From Paragonimus skrjabini miyazakii (Eukaryota > Platyhelminthes > Trematoda > Plagiorchiida > Troglotrematidae): a stretch of DNA of 64,000 nucleotides. Below are positions 24,901 through 40,550 of this stretch, piece by piece. Every line of letters starts with the position of its first letter. Position 1 is the stretch's first letter. Location: positions 246,706 to 310,705 of the forward strand of contig JTDE01000300.1 of NCBI GenBank assembly GCA_014338405.1. Direction: 5' to 3'. The translations under genes and the position numbers were made by a program. The notes below the pieces were generated by a model that was not told the origin of the DNA, searched no databases, and was given only the letters and a program-made list of their open reading frames with translations.

Positions 24901-26034
24901 ACCTTGATATTAAAATGAATTTCTAGTTAGTTTCACTATCCTTCGTTCGTCTCAACGGTACGGATTAATACATAATATAATAAACAATTATCTTTCAACC
25001 AATTTATCCCAAGGTTTGAATCTTTGGTTGAAATCGCGTCTAAGTAAGAGCACGGAAAATTTGATCAGAATGGCTGTACACCTGCAAGCAGTAATATGCA
25101 GCTGACACTCAATTTCAGCAGTTTATCAGTAGTGCAATCAATTAATCAGGCAGCTTAAGTGTAGATCACAACGCAAGCCTATCAATCTATTTTTGTTATC
25201 ATTTGTTACGGTATATTCAGGGTTATGTATTAGGTAATGGAACTCGAGAACTATTTGCTCCCTTGACCACAAAACCAGCATTCTCAAGTTATTGATGGAA
25301 ACATTCATTAAATTATTGGTAACTTGATTGTGTTGAGAAGTTTTTCCGGCTAATTAACTACACCCCGGCTGATTTGATCCGTATGATGTTTATTAGTAAT
25401 ATTATGACCCTACACGAAGTGACTGTTTTTATTGATTACTCTCCATTCAAGTTTGTTAATGGTCTGACAATTACGAATGTCAAACAAAGATTAGTAGCAC
25501 CGGCATGCAATTCCAATAGATAGAAAGTAAATGTAAATTTGTTTAATGCCTCATCAAACATATATTTTAAGACACTGTGGACAATCTGATAGTAACTAAC
25601 AGAAATGCAAATTTTCCAAAAATCTCACCGTCACATTACTTTTTTCGTTTTGACATAAGCAGGCTAATAACCTTCGTCACGAACAAGTTCTTATATAAGT
25701 TCCGTCTTAGTTGCGATTCCACAAATAATTACACTGTTTATCGGGCAGATTTTTGAGGTTAAACTTTGGACGCTTCCATAACTTGGCATGTATTCCCGCA
25801 GTAGATTGAACGGATAACGGTTGGTACTAGATTAACAAGTTATATAGTTTTAAACAAAAATCTTTACCTGCTAATGAGTAATCGGGAAATTAATTAATTT
25901 AGACTTCAACATCACACATCCAATTGTAGCCTTCACATTCACTTAGACTTCCCGGCCACTCTCTCACAGAAAGAAGGACTAGAGTCAACGGTAATCTAAA
26001 ATATTGTCTAGCAGGTTTAACCAGCTGGGAGATT
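18941..26034. other. Long non-coding stretch
   Basis: No gene is recognised. The frames at 19413-19652, 20436-20711, 22135-22516 and 24177-24398 are short and match nothing. A (CA)n run lies at 21678-21698. A weak SINE-like fragment (AGGTTCGATC) lies at about 22855. Confidence 0.5.
21678..21698 (+). repeat. (CA)n microsatellite
   Basis: An uninterrupted AC run followed by one T-interrupted extension. Confidence 0.9.
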
Positions 26035-26345
26035 TCGACCTGTCTAAGGAGTCCCAATCGCCGGGTTATCGATTGGGGTTAATAGACGTCGTGTCCTGTC
26101 GAGGCGATGAGACAGCCTGATAAGTAGTAATAAGCGAAAATGGTGGAGATTTCGAATACGGTAATTCGGTCATGCCTATCGTGAGATCATTGGTACATTG
26201 GTTAGCATGGCTGTTTCATGAAAGCAAAATCGGAATTATAATCTCGGCCGCGGCAAGTATGTGTACTAATGATGAGCTTTAACGAAAGCTAATGTTTGCT
26301 GGTGAAGGAGGCTGACTAGAATGTCTATCTGAATGCAAAGATTGC
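26035..26345 (+). mobile_element. tRNA-derived SINE, full-length-like, ribozyme decayed
   Basis: This copy aligns along its length with the copy at 42595-42970: the shared CCGGGTTAT near the start, TTCGGTCATGCC (about 26165) before the tRNA-like part, and the ATGCAAAG tail. The ribozyme region at 26257-26310 has ATGATGAG in place of CTGATGAG. Its stem II is intact (CTTT/AAAG around AACG), but the block from GAAAC to GTC is deleted. It should not self-cleave. Confidence 0.75.
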
Positions 26346-29300
26346 GATTAAATACACGTGATGTTAAACTGGAAATGTTTACTCCTTTAATGAGTGTTTA
26401 CACGATGGTTGATGTGCGTGACCAGCAGTTTTACTTATTTCAACGACTTTCCTCGAAGGCGTGTTTGTTGACTTATAGTCAAAGTACGAAACATGTCATA
26501 CAATGGTATTTAGTTATTTTTCAGTTACCCAACCCTCAGGAGTTGGGATTATCTCATTTCTTTCTTATAGTTGCTGTTATTCATGGATTACTTTAATCAC
26601 AAGTCTGAGAGTAAAATATTATTACGGAGCTTCTTATTATCTTCAGATGTCCTGATATGTTGTTTTTGAGCATCGTAATGAGTAGGGACTAATATACTCG
26701 CAAAAGACTGTGCATGAAGCAGTTATTCAAAAAAATAGTCACAGTTTTTGATATGGTTGTATAAAGTGGCTATAGAAACATAACTTTCATGATGGTCCAC
26801 ATCAATTCACGTGATTTTTGTTTTCTAGAAAAACAGCAAGAGTTTGTAAGCTGCTAACGTAGGCTCTAACAAGTGCAATCCGTTTTCAGTAGTCGACCGA
26901 AAATGTGTGGCTCAGTGGGCTGTCTCAAATGTAAACGGTAGATCTGAGTAATATCCGAACTGGTGCAGCAAACAATATTTCCCACAATTTCTCAAACGTA
27001 GTGACTGCCTTGGTTGTACTTTATTTACTGTCAGTTCATACAGTATGCTGCCCTTGAACTATGTGGCAGAACTTCGTTAGCTGAAACCACTGATCTATAC
27101 GGTTCGTGAGAGGTGGCGAATGTGATCTGTCTATGACTAACAAAATGAAAATCGGAAAGATTCTGGTGTCAGAATTTACTAAAGCACAAATCGTTCCCAC
27201 CTTGGCAATGGAAACATTCAAGGCGCTTGAAGACAAAATAGCTAACGAAGAAAATGAGTATAAAACTACGGAATGGCATGTCTATTACTGATTTCAGTGG
27301 GTCATATAGAAGCGCCTACCAGCAGTTCTCCTGGAATTGTTTTAAGAGATGTGTAATCAGTTGAATGAGAGTTTCTCTAGCAAACTATGAAACTGAAACT
27401 CCCCGTAGCATCCATTAAGAACAAGGTTTCAGCAAACAGACTGTTTCTGACAAATCCACCTCCTTGACTGGTAAAATTATATAAAATTAAATGACGAGTT
27501 ACAATGCTACTGATCAGCGATTAGTGAAGGGGCAATGTAGTTGGATAAAGGATTAACACTACTTCGCTGTGGTTAGGAATGCAAACGAGACTGGTTCTAG
27601 TTAGTCAGTGTTAATGAGGCTAGGACAGTGAGACGGGGACAAATTTTTTCACGGGTTGGGTGGCCGTGTTCGGCCAAGGAAGCCCGAGGGTTTGAACAAA
27701 TTGTTTATGCATACACAGATCCGGGTGACATAATAGGATTGCAACCGTCTCTGCTATCGACAACCGTAAAAGCTGACAGTCTGAAGATTCGGGCGCTATA
27801 AAGGAATTTGCTATATTATTTAATTAACTACTTTTAAGTTGCTATCTCTCAAATAATGTTTGCTCCATAACGTAACAGATGGTGCCATCTCGTATGGTAT
27901 ATCTTGTTGAGATGAATAACTGCATTTTACCCACATTGCTGAAAAACGAGGTTTATGTAAACAAATACTTATAATCAAAATAACACTAACCTTTAAATCA
28001 TTTTTGTCTGGGGACTACTCCGCTAACAGATAATCTTCTCTCGCACGTTTCACCTATCCCTTTATCAAGTTTACTGAGTTGTTGATTTGGTGAGACGTTG
28101 TTACAACACCAAGCTAGAACATTTCAATGCACCTTACCTTTACTAGCCCATATAGGCATCCTTAGGCGAACAATTTTCTGCACAAAAAACAAGTTGACCT
28201 GGATTATTAAAGCACGTTAACATTGAATCACTAAATAATTACAATAGGTAAATGAGGTTTGAGATATTATACCGGAGTATACCAGGATATTGTTGAATAT
28301 CTTGCATTTGATTGACTACGAAGACAGTGCGAAAGGTGTGATGAGCTACTGTTGAGAACTGCAGAAATCAGTCTCCTTAGGTGTAAGTATACTTGTCAAC
28401 TAAGGCGGGCGTTTTCACAAGGGCTGAATTGTAGTGACTTATGAAACAAACACTGCTGATCTTTACATCTAAGCATGCATAATAAAGAGATAAACCTTGA
28501 GTAAATGGTGCGAAGGTGCCTTCACCGCAGTGAATTATCGAACGGAGCGAATTGGAAGACTCAAAGTTATTAGAACAAAAGAAGCAGTACCTGTCGTGTG
28601 CATCTTTCACCTGACTTTGCGTCAAAAGCGACAATAAGCGAGTTCTACAAAAGACTGTTGGAATATAAATCCTCCAGCATCTCACTGCATTAAAAAAGTC
28701 TCAAGAAATTTAGAATAGAACTACGTACCTAAGTATATTCCTTTTCTCTTGACAATTTGACTAAAAAGTTGTCACGTGAATTGTTAAAATGCATGATAGT
28801 ACGTGCGTACTACCTTATTGTAATCACCATTCATGTATATGGTGACCATTTCTGCTTCCTTACTCAAGTCTACCAAATGCCGAGTACGTGGAAATGAGGG
28901 AAAATATGAACCGTGATTTTATAGGTAGTCTGGGTGACAAGTAGATCTAATTCGTGTACCATCAAATATCCATAAAAGTAACTGTTTGATGTGTTTTCTG
29001 GAAAATTCATCCCAGTAGTATTTTATATAGTTTTGCGTTTTTCAATTAGCACCACTTGGTTAACAGGGAAGGTGTGTTACTGTCATTTCAAATGGTCTGC
29101 CGGTTAACCGTGTTATTTTCACATACCTGCCTCAAAGCTACAGATTTGCATTTAGTTAGAACACATTAGCCAAACCAGTTAGATCCTCATCAAACACTAA
29201 ACGCAGTAATGAATGATTCGTTTTCCGTTTCTTTTCAACTGACAAAACACGTTAATCAGACTGATACAAAGTTGGCCTCAACCTTGAATGAAGTAATGTA

Positions 29301-31389
29301 CATCCCATAACTGTACTAAAAGTGATATATTGACACCAGATGTTATTCATACGGTCCTTCTAGATCATGGGAAAGCCACCAATTTGCCAATTAGTTTTGG
29401 TAACGGACTAATTTGTGCAATGGTTCACGTTATCTTGTTTTACTGCTTGTTGATAAGTCTGCATAGTTGAGGGACATAAGTTCAACACCTACTGGAAGAT
29501 GGTTAATTGCAATACAATGAATGCACATACGCTGAACATCGTCCGAAAATAAACCCATCATTTGAGAATCAAACAAACTAGTAGATTCAGCCAGATACAA
29601 TGAAAAAAGTACATTAACCGGATCAAAGTTGTAACATCATTTTTTATCTTTGACGTGATTAATTATGTATGCGAAGCTTGTTTTCAGCTGCACATTGAGT
29701 CTAAATTGTAAATAATACAATTTATTTTATGACAGAAATTGTCATTTTTGGACATTTCTATCGCTTTTGCATGAACCCGAAGGGGTGCTATATCATGCTT
29801 CACAAATTTTGTTGGAAATTTTTCTACGTGCTGTTCAATCATTTTATCACTTCATTGTACTTTATTTAATGAAACTTGCACTAGACAGCATGAAAGAGCG
29901 TTTAAAATATATCAGAGATCACCATTAGCCCCAACATTTATATTCCTCTACTCTTCTTGGAGCTTTCTGTGGACAGTTAGAGAATGATCAAGCAATCCAT
30001 TCACATAGCTCAAACTTTGCTTCGTCGCTAAATACACATGTTTTCGGTTTTTATTTGATACATTGATACATAATTATAAAGAACACTTACTAACAAGTAA
30101 GTTCCAGTTATCCGATCATTTATCACCGGGCCGCTGAAAAATGAAAATATCCGAAACATGTGACTGACAAAGCTTCTGTCAACTGTTTTGGTATACTCAC
30201 TTTAATTGTGGCGATTACTAATAAATATAAGGAACAACACGTTTATGTGTACGCAACAGATGTTTGTAAGGTCTGTTTAAGAGGCCATCATAACATTTGA
30301 CGAATTTCCGCCTCATTTGTCAACACATCTCCCAAATTTATAATTGCCTTGTTTTGTTCCAATATGGAAATGAATATAAACCAATAAATGTGCCCATAGT
30401 CTCTGTAAAAATGGTGCAGTTTTGCGAATATTTTATTCCAAGCTGTCATACATTTTCTCACTTACATCGTTAATACTACGGTCCCGGCAGTGAATGAACC
30501 AGTTGATAACAGCTTTGGGATCAGTTCCACATAGTTGAACATAGTTGAACAAATTTTTGTACATTCATGTTTAGCAGACAAAAATATATGAATAATATAA
30601 ACAAAGGAGCTGGCTATGTAGAATGTTGAGTGTTGACCACATAACTTGCAGTGATATTACGGAACCATCTTTTTAAAGCTTACACATCACAAAGAATAAT
30701 AATGGCAACGGCAAAACCCGTAGACCTATTAAATCAACAAACAAAGAACTCAGATGCTTTGTTTTTTCTCGAGTACAATTATTTTGTTATTGACTTACTA
30801 AACCTTATCACTCATCTTTACCATTGACCCATAAAAATGGCGTAAGCTTCGTAGGCAAAAGTTTAAGTTATTGAACACTTTCCGGCACAGGCTGTAATCC
30901 ATACGATTTTCAACATTTAGTCCTTCAGTCACTAAGCCACATAATATGAAAAACCTCATCATTACATGCAAACAGTTAGATTCTGGCTAATGGTTATACA
31001 TTGCAACCACTCCTTTGTCTTATCTTTGTCCAGTGCTCACTGATCGAAGTACTTTCTAAAATTAAAATTTAAAACTTGTATAGATAATTAGCTTTTAAAT
31101 CCCTAGTCATAACATTTTGAGTTACAGTTTAACCATATTATTTATGGTTTATTTTTGTTCCGATTCCACCGCTTTGGGTGCTTGTCTTATTCAACGTGAA
31201 CTAATGTAGCTGAGTTATTTACATTTTGCGTTTTCAGGATGTATCTTGTCGCATGAACTTGCCAACTCAATTTCATTGTATTGAATATTGCACCATCTTA
31301 AGTACAAGTTAGGAATTGTAATATTATTCATACTTTCAGTCGTCTTATTACTTTACAAAAATTAATTTTGAAATGACAGACTTACCAGC
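26346..31389. other. Non-coding
   Basis: No supported gene. The frames at 26333-26596, 27036-27291 and 28377-28685 are unassigned. A somewhat G+C-richer patch lies at about 27640-27790. A 10-bp exact tandem (ATAGTTGAAC twice) lies at 30531-30550. Confidence 0.5.
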
Positions 31390-31560
31390 CAGCTTCTTTT
31401 TAAAAGAAGCACTACACTCGAGTTTCGTTCTCATTAAAGCTCGACAGTAGTTCATGGCCTTGCCACGGCCGGGACTAGAATTCCGGCCATGCTGTCCATG
31501 AGGCAACCGTCTTTACCATTGCGTCATTGACCGCACTCTGAGTATGACTGAAACCTCATA
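31390..31560 (-). mobile_element. tRNA-derived SINE copy with degenerate hammerhead
   Basis: Read on the minus strand, it has the tRNA-like head (GACGCAATGGTAAAGACGG) and a B-box region, then a ribozyme remnant at plus-strand 31401-31455. The second core block, GAAACTCGAG, is preserved. The first is CTGTCGAG and the cleavage triplet is GTG, so it should be inactive. Confidence 0.7.
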
Positions 31561-34500
31561 TGTGAAGATTCAGCCATTTTTGCTTGTAAGCAATGGCCAT
31601 TTCAAAAAGGTGTTTACTTCACTGTAATAGTGTTTGCTCTAACGTTATATATATATAGCTGATAAGGCTCCATATAGACATAATCCGGTCATTAAATTCA
31701 ATTTTACCTTACCTATGGAGTACTAACAGAAAAGCAATGCTATCTGTCGGACAGATGACACTACAAATAGTTTACTTTTTTCAGACATTTCAATATCTTA
31801 GATGATTGATTTTGATGAACTAAACTATGTTATGGGAGTACCGTTCGTTTGTTCATTTGTTTGATTGGCACACCTCTTGCATAATAATTTTTAGTGGAAA
31901 TATTCTTTGAGTATTATTATTAAGACCATCTACTTAGTGGTTTCTGCTGAGCCGTTAATATTTTTATGACTATTGCATAGACAAGCGAATGTAAACATTG
32001 TTTTTAAATTGGTTTATTTGTGCTTTCAATGGTCCTTTAAGCTCTCAGGCTTTCTACACTGAGTCGAGAAACTACATTTTATACGAAACCTTCCCTCGTG
32101 TATTCAACCAGCCCTTTTCAATCACAACAATCCATTAACTGTTACTGTTTTGAGCTACGCTTATTTGTTTTTACGTTTTGGAAAACTAACATGAAAGTAG
32201 GTCCGAGCAATCAGTTAACGTAGAAGTTCATCAAAACTATACGAATATTTTTGAAAGGTTTGTTTACTTAACCAATATCACTAGAAAGCAAAGAATATTG
32301 TAAATAATTATTTGAGTGACGGAAGTAAGAATGCACGGTTTTATCTTTGTTTTACACATATGAACAACCTACGGGGAAAGTATATACACTCTCTGTGATA
32401 ACGGTGCTAATTACACCATGCAGACTGTTTTGTTACCATAAACAACATTTAGTCAACAGCCGCCTACTTCGAAATGAATGATGTTAACTGACATCTTACT
32501 AAGAATGTCTAAGTAAGAAACATGAACTAGTGAACCGAAACACTCAAGTTGTTTTAAAATAACACATCTCATCTGTGATTGGTTGACCTTGCAACAGTTT
32601 TGCAAACTTAACTTCTTACTAACGGATGGTCTGGAATTTAGACTTTTGGGTGGTTGGCAAACAACTGAATGGTATCCTAACTACTAAATTCAGATGAACG
32701 ATATGATTGACTCATCTTAGTGAGAATGCGAAAGCTTACATTACCAGTTAAAACAAATAGTCTCACTATATAAAAATACGTAATCGGCTAGATTTTTAAA
32801 ATTTTGTCGGGAATCTCATCGTGTACAATTTATATCTCCTAATTAGATCGCGCATACAATTCATCTCTTTACTTCAAACTAAACTGACTTATCATCACCC
32901 CACTGCGAACATTGGCAATCAATTTCTGCTCGACAAAATCAGGTGAAAAGTCTTGCTTAACAGACTGGAGGTTCTTACATTATCGCTTAACTTAAGTAAA
33001 AATTTCGTACAACAAGAATCCATGTGTTATTTCAGGTTGACTCTCAACCACCTTGGCAGGTTATACAGACCACGTTAATTTTTATCAGTTGTTGGATTTC
33101 ATTCGTTCCCCACTAGATGTATCAGCCTTGAGTCAGTTAAGATTCCGTCGTTTGTTCACCTATTGACTTTTGTTTCCACATAGGATCCAAGCAGCTAAAA
33201 TCACTTAATATGCATGGTCAGTTTAATATGGCTACTATGAGCAATGTTTTCTACAACAGAGTACACTTTCCATAATATTAACCACTGTACCTAGCACGAT
33301 TATTTAAACCCCTGATGAGAACATCTTAATCTGTCATACTTTAATGACATTAAACCCTGGAGCCCCTGAATCGAGGTCATTCGTAAAAGCTAGTCATCAG
33401 TCTTATATATGAATGTGAGCATGCTTTCCACTACACAGCGTCCATATTTACTGAATTCCACTTTCTTAACTAAATAAACTAATACCTGCATGTCACTCTT
33501 GCGTTTCTGAAGACAGTTTACCTGTCCGAGCAAATTAGAAACTCAATTAATCACTTCGAAATACGGGTCATTTTACCAGTGCGAACCTGAGATGGTTTGT
33601 CCGGAGACTTGCAAAGGATGTATAAATGAAGGGATCAGGGACTATTTGGTTTCCTTCACTTTTGTTCATCAGCCCTTTTTGATTCAAACTCATCGTTATT
33701 GTCATAATCATAATCATTACCAGTTAAAACTGTTTGAGCTGTGAGCAAAAATCGTGTACATTTGTAATCCAGTTGGAAATCATTTACTTGATTATAAATC
33801 AGATCAATTATAGAAGTATCAAGATCACGTTTTGTTATTTACAGTCAGGATTCAGTTGCTCATTAAAACTTGGATACATATCACCTTTTCTAAAAGTTGA
33901 AGTTGGCTGAATTGCAAAGTGTTTTGTGGTTTGCTAGAGAAAGCAACAGAACCAACGTATAGCATCAGCATTCTTCAAATTATCTCGTGGGTTAAAAAAG
34001 TTGACCTGATAGGTATATAGTTAGAGATTGTTCCATCTTATCGCACCGCGTACGTACTGGAAAATTGTCTAGGTATAAGGTGACAAACAAGAAGAAAGAC
34101 CATTGCAAAGCAAGCAAGCAAAAATAGAAATGCCATTCCCAGTCCGAGCTAAACATATATAGATTATCACGAACGACTTGTTACCGAAGTAAAATGCTTC
34201 TGGCCTATAAATATCTCCGTATATACAGGGGAACATACCATTTCTTCTACTGTTATTGTTTCTAGAATTTAAGTCAAAGTGGAGCTTTCGCTGTATAACT
34301 GATACGGATCATTTTATCCACATTGTGTTGTAGTCGACAGATTAGCTAACGATAGAAAATTAGTGATGTTAAACTTTTGAAGGCTAACATTCGATTCACA
34401 CTTGGCTGAATCATAAATGCATCTGTGAGGGTGACAGTATTCGTATCAGAATGCGTCCGTTCAACTGAAAGAGTGGTTGATTCTTCGCTCTGCAAATTTA

Positions 34501-37500
34501 TTCGTTCAAGCACTCTTGTGTGGTTTCGTAATTATATTGTGAAGTGGAAAACAAACAATCGATATTTTAACAGACTCAATATCAGATTTATAGGAAAGAT
34601 TGGAAATACATGAATAATAGTCAGGGTGCGTAAAGCCGTCTTTGTTAAGAATACATGTGTAGCATTCGCATGACAGTCTGTAGAAACGGGGTGATTTTTT
34701 GGAGTTGTTTTGGCCTGCCACGTTATCTTGAATAAGTCTCTCTTCAGTTCCGGTTCGTCGCTATACTTTCCTTCAACTAAAACCGCGAAGCTATGCAGAT
34801 CGGTGCTCAAACCAACCTTTTTCTAGTCTTAAAAGACACAAAATTACACGCTTACTAGTAAATCACCTTCGCTGACAAAAATCTAGCAGGCCTCAGAGCG
34901 AACTGTACAGGATAAAATGCAATGTAAAGATCCCAAGTGATACCTCTTGTAGTACAGCGCCTCTGTTTTGAACCTAAACATGCAATAATTTCTAATACAT
35001 TTTAGTGTTCATATCAATACTTGAAAGCATACTGACTGTCCAAGAGAATTAACCCGTAAAGACTATTCGACGGAATCGCATAAACCAGCTCGTGGTTTAC
35101 AGTCAAAAATCCAAAGAATGCAGGAGAAATCAGACTAGAAAGTAACAAAACTAGGTCATGCATTTTGAAATCGTTTCTCTTGGTTGATGAATGCCAATAT
35201 TAAAATTATGTGGTCTAGTTTAAAATTTCCGTTCGCATACCGAGTTTTATTCGTTATCCACTTTTGTTCGACCTGTTACAGTTCTTCAGTTGCTTCTTTC
35301 TCCCAAGGTTTGACTCTACATCAGCAATTTGACCGCAGTCAAGCGTATATTTAATTAACATCTGCCATCAACCATTGCCTCTGGATGATACGAATTAACT
35401 GGAGCCGTGAAGTTTCACATTCACTCAAGTGTCAAATGAAAGGACTGCTCGGTCACGGTTAAAGCCCGGGATAGTTTATTCCAAAGGTTTAGTCGATTTT
35501 AGTTAACTGGAAACGGGAAATATAACAGTGGAATTTACAGAAGGCACATCTTGAGCGAACTCAGTACTTGGAAAATAAGTACGTAGTTGTTGCATAATAG
35601 GCGTGTTTATGCATTACACAAAATATTAGGAATACAACACAGTATTCAGTTGCACGCCCAGTGTCCACATAACGATTTGGCTCAGACATGTTAGTGGGTT
35701 GTGCGTAGTCATTATCTTAAAAGACAAGTTTACCCTAATCAAACAGATAGGAGTTACACGTATTGAAACAAATGCTTATTTTTTGTACAATGAGATGAAT
35801 CGATCAGGTCGACCAGCTATCAAAACTAATTTGACCACTTTTGATGAAGTCTTCTCTCTTTTACACCGTTGACAGCACCTACAAACAGCCTGGATGTAAT
35901 TGACAGGCAGCCTGAATGTGATATATTACTGAAAACGTCAAGCAATGCTACCGTCTTTTGAAGTTATGTTGGGCAAGGATGTATATCAGAGAGTATTTTA
36001 TGAAACTGTACGTCTAACAGAAGAGAGAAGGGATCGTTGTTCATGATAATGTAATACTTACATGGCTTTTAGTAATTTGTTGGTTTATTGAATTACAGAC
36101 ATTTTAATTATTATCTCTTCCCACAACTTTTAAAACAGCTTTTTATCATTCAATACACCCACAGGTGTATTTAATACAATAGGATAACTTTTTATATGCG
36201 TATATATAACTGAGTATTTTGAATTAATGAATTTCATGATAATTCAGTTTTCATGTTTAAAATTGAACTTTTGATGTTGCCCTGAGTAACTTACTACTGT
36301 GCAATACTGCGCACGTTTAATTCGGCAAGACATAAATTCTAACAAAACAAATGGATGTGCATTTCACGTTGACACATTAGTAACAAAGATACAATACAAT
36401 TATTCGGTTATTTTAAGTGAAACACTCATAGGGTGGATAGTCAGTCGGTCAGTAAGCAAGGTTTACTAAGTCAGGGTCAGGTTTAAAAACAATTCATTCT
36501 AAACACACAAAACCGGCCTCAGTCGATTGATTACGACCGCTTCAGCAAACCGCCAGAGCCTTGGATTTTGACGATGTAATGAGACTTTTAAATGCACAAA
36601 CCGGGTCGATAACTTGCTCAGTAGTCAGTACACGTCTAGGGACTGCGGACATTAGTTGTCTCCTTATGCCGACATTTGCCGTTCTCCGGTAACGGGGACT
36701 TCCGCGACCTTCTGGGTAAATTTTTATACACTGATTTCCTAAAGCATTTTGTCCGAGATGAAACTTTTCTGTTAGACATACCTGTCTGCCCGTGCACAGT
36801 CAAACGTATCTTTTGCTATCCCTCTCAATCTGACAACTTATCCATTAATCTGTTACCACTACGTGTAGAACTTTACATTTTTTGTACGAAATATGGTATA
36901 TCCAGATTTTTCCACGATATTTACGTGACCATCAGACGGCCATTTAACCCGAGTTTTCTTCTCCAAATTTTCGTGGAATTTTAGTTGATGAACCACCTTA
37001 CAGTAATTTAAAGTAACCCAATATAATAATGTTTCCATTGAGCGCATATAGACACATAGAAATGCAGCAGACGAACTGGACAGACTAGTTTGTATTCTAC
37101 CCCAGTTCGAACTGTGGAGAGGCCATTGTTGTAAGCCCAAAATGAAGATGAAACTGCCTTGCAAGATTAATATTTGAGATAGAAAATTAATCAGTTACCG
37201 CTAGATCCTCAGATATGCTGTAATAAAAGAGACTACAAAATCTGATACTTATTTGGCAGTAATTTACAAATATTTGCCGGCGGTAAATTTGATCTTTATG
37301 TTCGCGTTATTCAGTCAAGCAAGAAAAATGCTACCGAAGACCCGCTATACAATAAGTGAAAAAACAATCCATTCGACTATGTCCAACTGTACTGAATGTA
37401 ACTGTAAAATTTTGTGTCATGTTGAATGAACTCAACTGATTCAACGTACGCTCTGGATAGGGGTAAATACTAACCCAGACACATTACACGTAACTAAACA

Positions 37501-40500
37501 CACTTGGCTAGATAACTGTTAATATGAACATCGAAGTGAATCAGTAACCGTAGCATTGCTCAGTCACTTTAGCGATGCATGTGATGTCAAATAAACTGAG
37601 AATTTTTGACCTTGACTTCATTGATGTAACAGTGCAATCATTATGTCTGCTGTCAGAACAGTTAGGCAACTTCTGCATTACCGACGAAAGAATGCGGGGG
37701 AAATGTCACATATGATAAGTAGTTTGTGCATCATGTAAGGTGAACTGCGTGTTACGCAATATGGATGAATTATTGGCACACGGATTGGAGTGTGTATCGC
37801 AGTCATGTTAAAGAGTTGCAGTATGTACAATCTCTGAAAAGAACGACAAATTTGAGTTTAATGCTCTTTTATGAGAAGGTCTAGCTGAAACACCCACCTG
37901 AATCAAAATGCGTGAAGATCTAGTTGAATTCGTTGAATGTTCAATTTTCATCCGTTGCCCAGTATTTGTTTTTTATTTGTATGAAATTCTGTCGTAAAAC
38001 ACATAGAGGGCGCTAATTTTTCGAAATGATGTTTGATCTTACCTGCATAATTCTTGTTATCCATATGATCCAAAATACCTCAGAGAAATCAAATGAGTCA
38101 TAAACTTTTGTAAATGGCAACAAATCATTTATCAGGATGCATGAGTTGATAGAAAAAAAATCTCAATTACGCGTATCTTTCCATTGTTAAATAAAATACT
38201 CTGTAAGATATAACTACTCACTATTATTCTGACTATAAGCATTATCCTTCGTTTAACTCAAAAAGCTTTGCTGTTGAAATTTGTGGTCACTTTGTACATG
38301 TACATTGAACTTGAAACGTTTCAACGAATGAACATAAACTAGTAAAGTTGGTATATATCAGTTGCAATTATTATTTGTTCATCTTCATTTCTACAAAATA
38401 AACTATTTATTAGAATATCGGTTAGGATTGAACGACTGTGCATTTATGTAATTGCTGTCCGTGAATGGTAACTGTCATCCCAAAATTTGGAAGTGGTGTA
38501 ACATTTGGTCACCGAAAGAGAAGACGGTCAGCCATAAAGAGTGGCAAACTAGCCTCGTGTTCAATGTTAAGGGAAACTACGTCAAATTACTTGCAACGTT
38601 AGCTGAAGTGAAAAATTTATTTTGGGGCCTATAATAGCGTAAAAGTATCCTTAATCGCCGGAGACAACATTTGTCAACTGGATGCAATCGTGTAGACAAA
38701 GTGGAGCATTCAGTAAAACAATGGTTGTTTTATCATGAAAACCGTGCTACGTATCATTAGAAAAGTTATTTACAATAAAATGCTCCACAAAAACTGTACA
38801 ACTTTATAGTTCGTATTTCGGAAACATTCTGCTACAAAACGTCGTACAGGTGTTTACTATGGCGCCAACCATATAAATAAACTTGTGGCGATAGGGATTC
38901 AATCACCATGCCTTAACCAATGGTCACAAGATATTGCCGCTGCAATATCCAATATCAGCATCACCACAGTCAACTCTCTCAGGGATTCCGCATATATTTC
39001 CCAAAAATAAATTATTAATTTTGAAGGAAAATTGTTTGAAACAGTCATCACTTTGTTTTTAATATGTTTAGTTGTTCAATCAAGCCGTGTTCGGAAAGTT
39101 GGATGCTTAAGTACAACGGTGTACACACGTTTACATACACTTTCAGAATCGAACAGTTGTTGTACCATATGTTGGCAAATTAGAAAAAGGCGAAATTGTT
39201 TAAGACTCGTATCAGTCATTTATCAAAATGGAACTAATAATTAATGTCAACAGGTTTATTTATTCAACGAATTCCCATAAGATCTTTTGAACTACACAGG
39301 AAATATCTTTTTCAAAATGATAAAAAAATGTCACAAGTCTTATCTTATTTATTGGATAAGTACAGGATGTTAGATTTACCTGTCGCGAATTGACAGGATT
39401 TCTGTAGCCTAGGGAAATGTCACAATCTAAATTTTATTGTCGTGGTGCATGAATGTACTGCCTGGTTCTTCAACAGATCTAAAAAGTATTCAAACAGAGA
39501 AGATTTAATAGCTGAAGCGCAGTTTATAAGTCGGTCTGCCAGTTTGGGTTGCGTACAAAACTATAGTTAATACGATCAATCAACGTATAAATCCAGATGG
39601 TGTATGTTTTCCAAAACATTTGTCATGTTACACTAACAAGTTCAACATTTATCGATTCCATTTGCCTTTCGAACCGAAACGTAACGTCGAAACCTAGAAA
39701 TTTATCTTTTCATGTTTTCTGTGTTAAGAAAGGAATTCACAATACAAAACTGAGCTGTATATTTGAATGAGAAAATCCGTACAACTTCTACTTTCGACGC
39801 CCCGTGGATTGCTATGATCTTCTCATCTTTAAGTAGTGACATAAAGGGAAGTTTAGTTACTTGAAGAGTATTTTGATGAATGGTTAGTGAGCTATGTTAG
39901 TAGATCACTTTGATTAACCAAATACGTTGAAATCCATCGAAGTGTACGCGCTTAATTTATACACACTACTTAATATTATTAGTATTGGGTTTCTATAGAT
40001 GGTTTCATTGTGCTTTGTTCTCCCTTAAACATCCAATTTCATGCGACGGGGATACCGGTCGCTTTGTGGAGTAGAGACTATTAGGAAAAAACGGGTATAT
40101 TTTTTCCGCCTCTCAAATGCAGTATTTTTGAAAGAGATTCGTATGATTAGAGAAGCATAATACTATTCGTGGAGTGCGCACATTTCCTAACAAGGAAATC
40201 AACTCAGTGATCAAGAAGAGTAGTGAATGAATGGACTAACTGTGCATTAGTCCAGTCAGAAGTAAAAGCTTTCTTTGGAAATCTACATGTACTGTTATCC
40301 CATAGTCATGCTTCTGTTCGCCGTTAATTCGGCATGGTATTGAGCGGAGTTTAATTCCTTTGTTAATCTTCGATAGGAAAGCCACTGCAACAGTCATTCT
40401 CCCTCTTCAAGGCGGCTTGATTGAAAAAATAATATTCTTACACTATCTGCTAAAACTGTGATCGCTGTCTATGTCAAGGCAACCATGTAACTTGGAGACG

Positions 40501-40550
40501 TGTTTTTTATTGTAATGAATTTACTATTGGTTTTTGCCATTGTCATTCAG
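31561..40550. other. Non-coding region upstream of the protocadherin
   Basis: About 9 kb without a recognisable gene. A short (TA)n run lies at 31645-31657. Frames at 34425-34810, 36676-37164 and 39032-39244 have no known motif. The promoter and any 5' non-coding exons of the protocadherin may lie here, but I cannot place them. Confidence 0.5.

Noticed and set aside
33311..33345. CTGATGAG at about 33312 as a hammerhead
   Set aside because: No second core block or pairing stems follow it.
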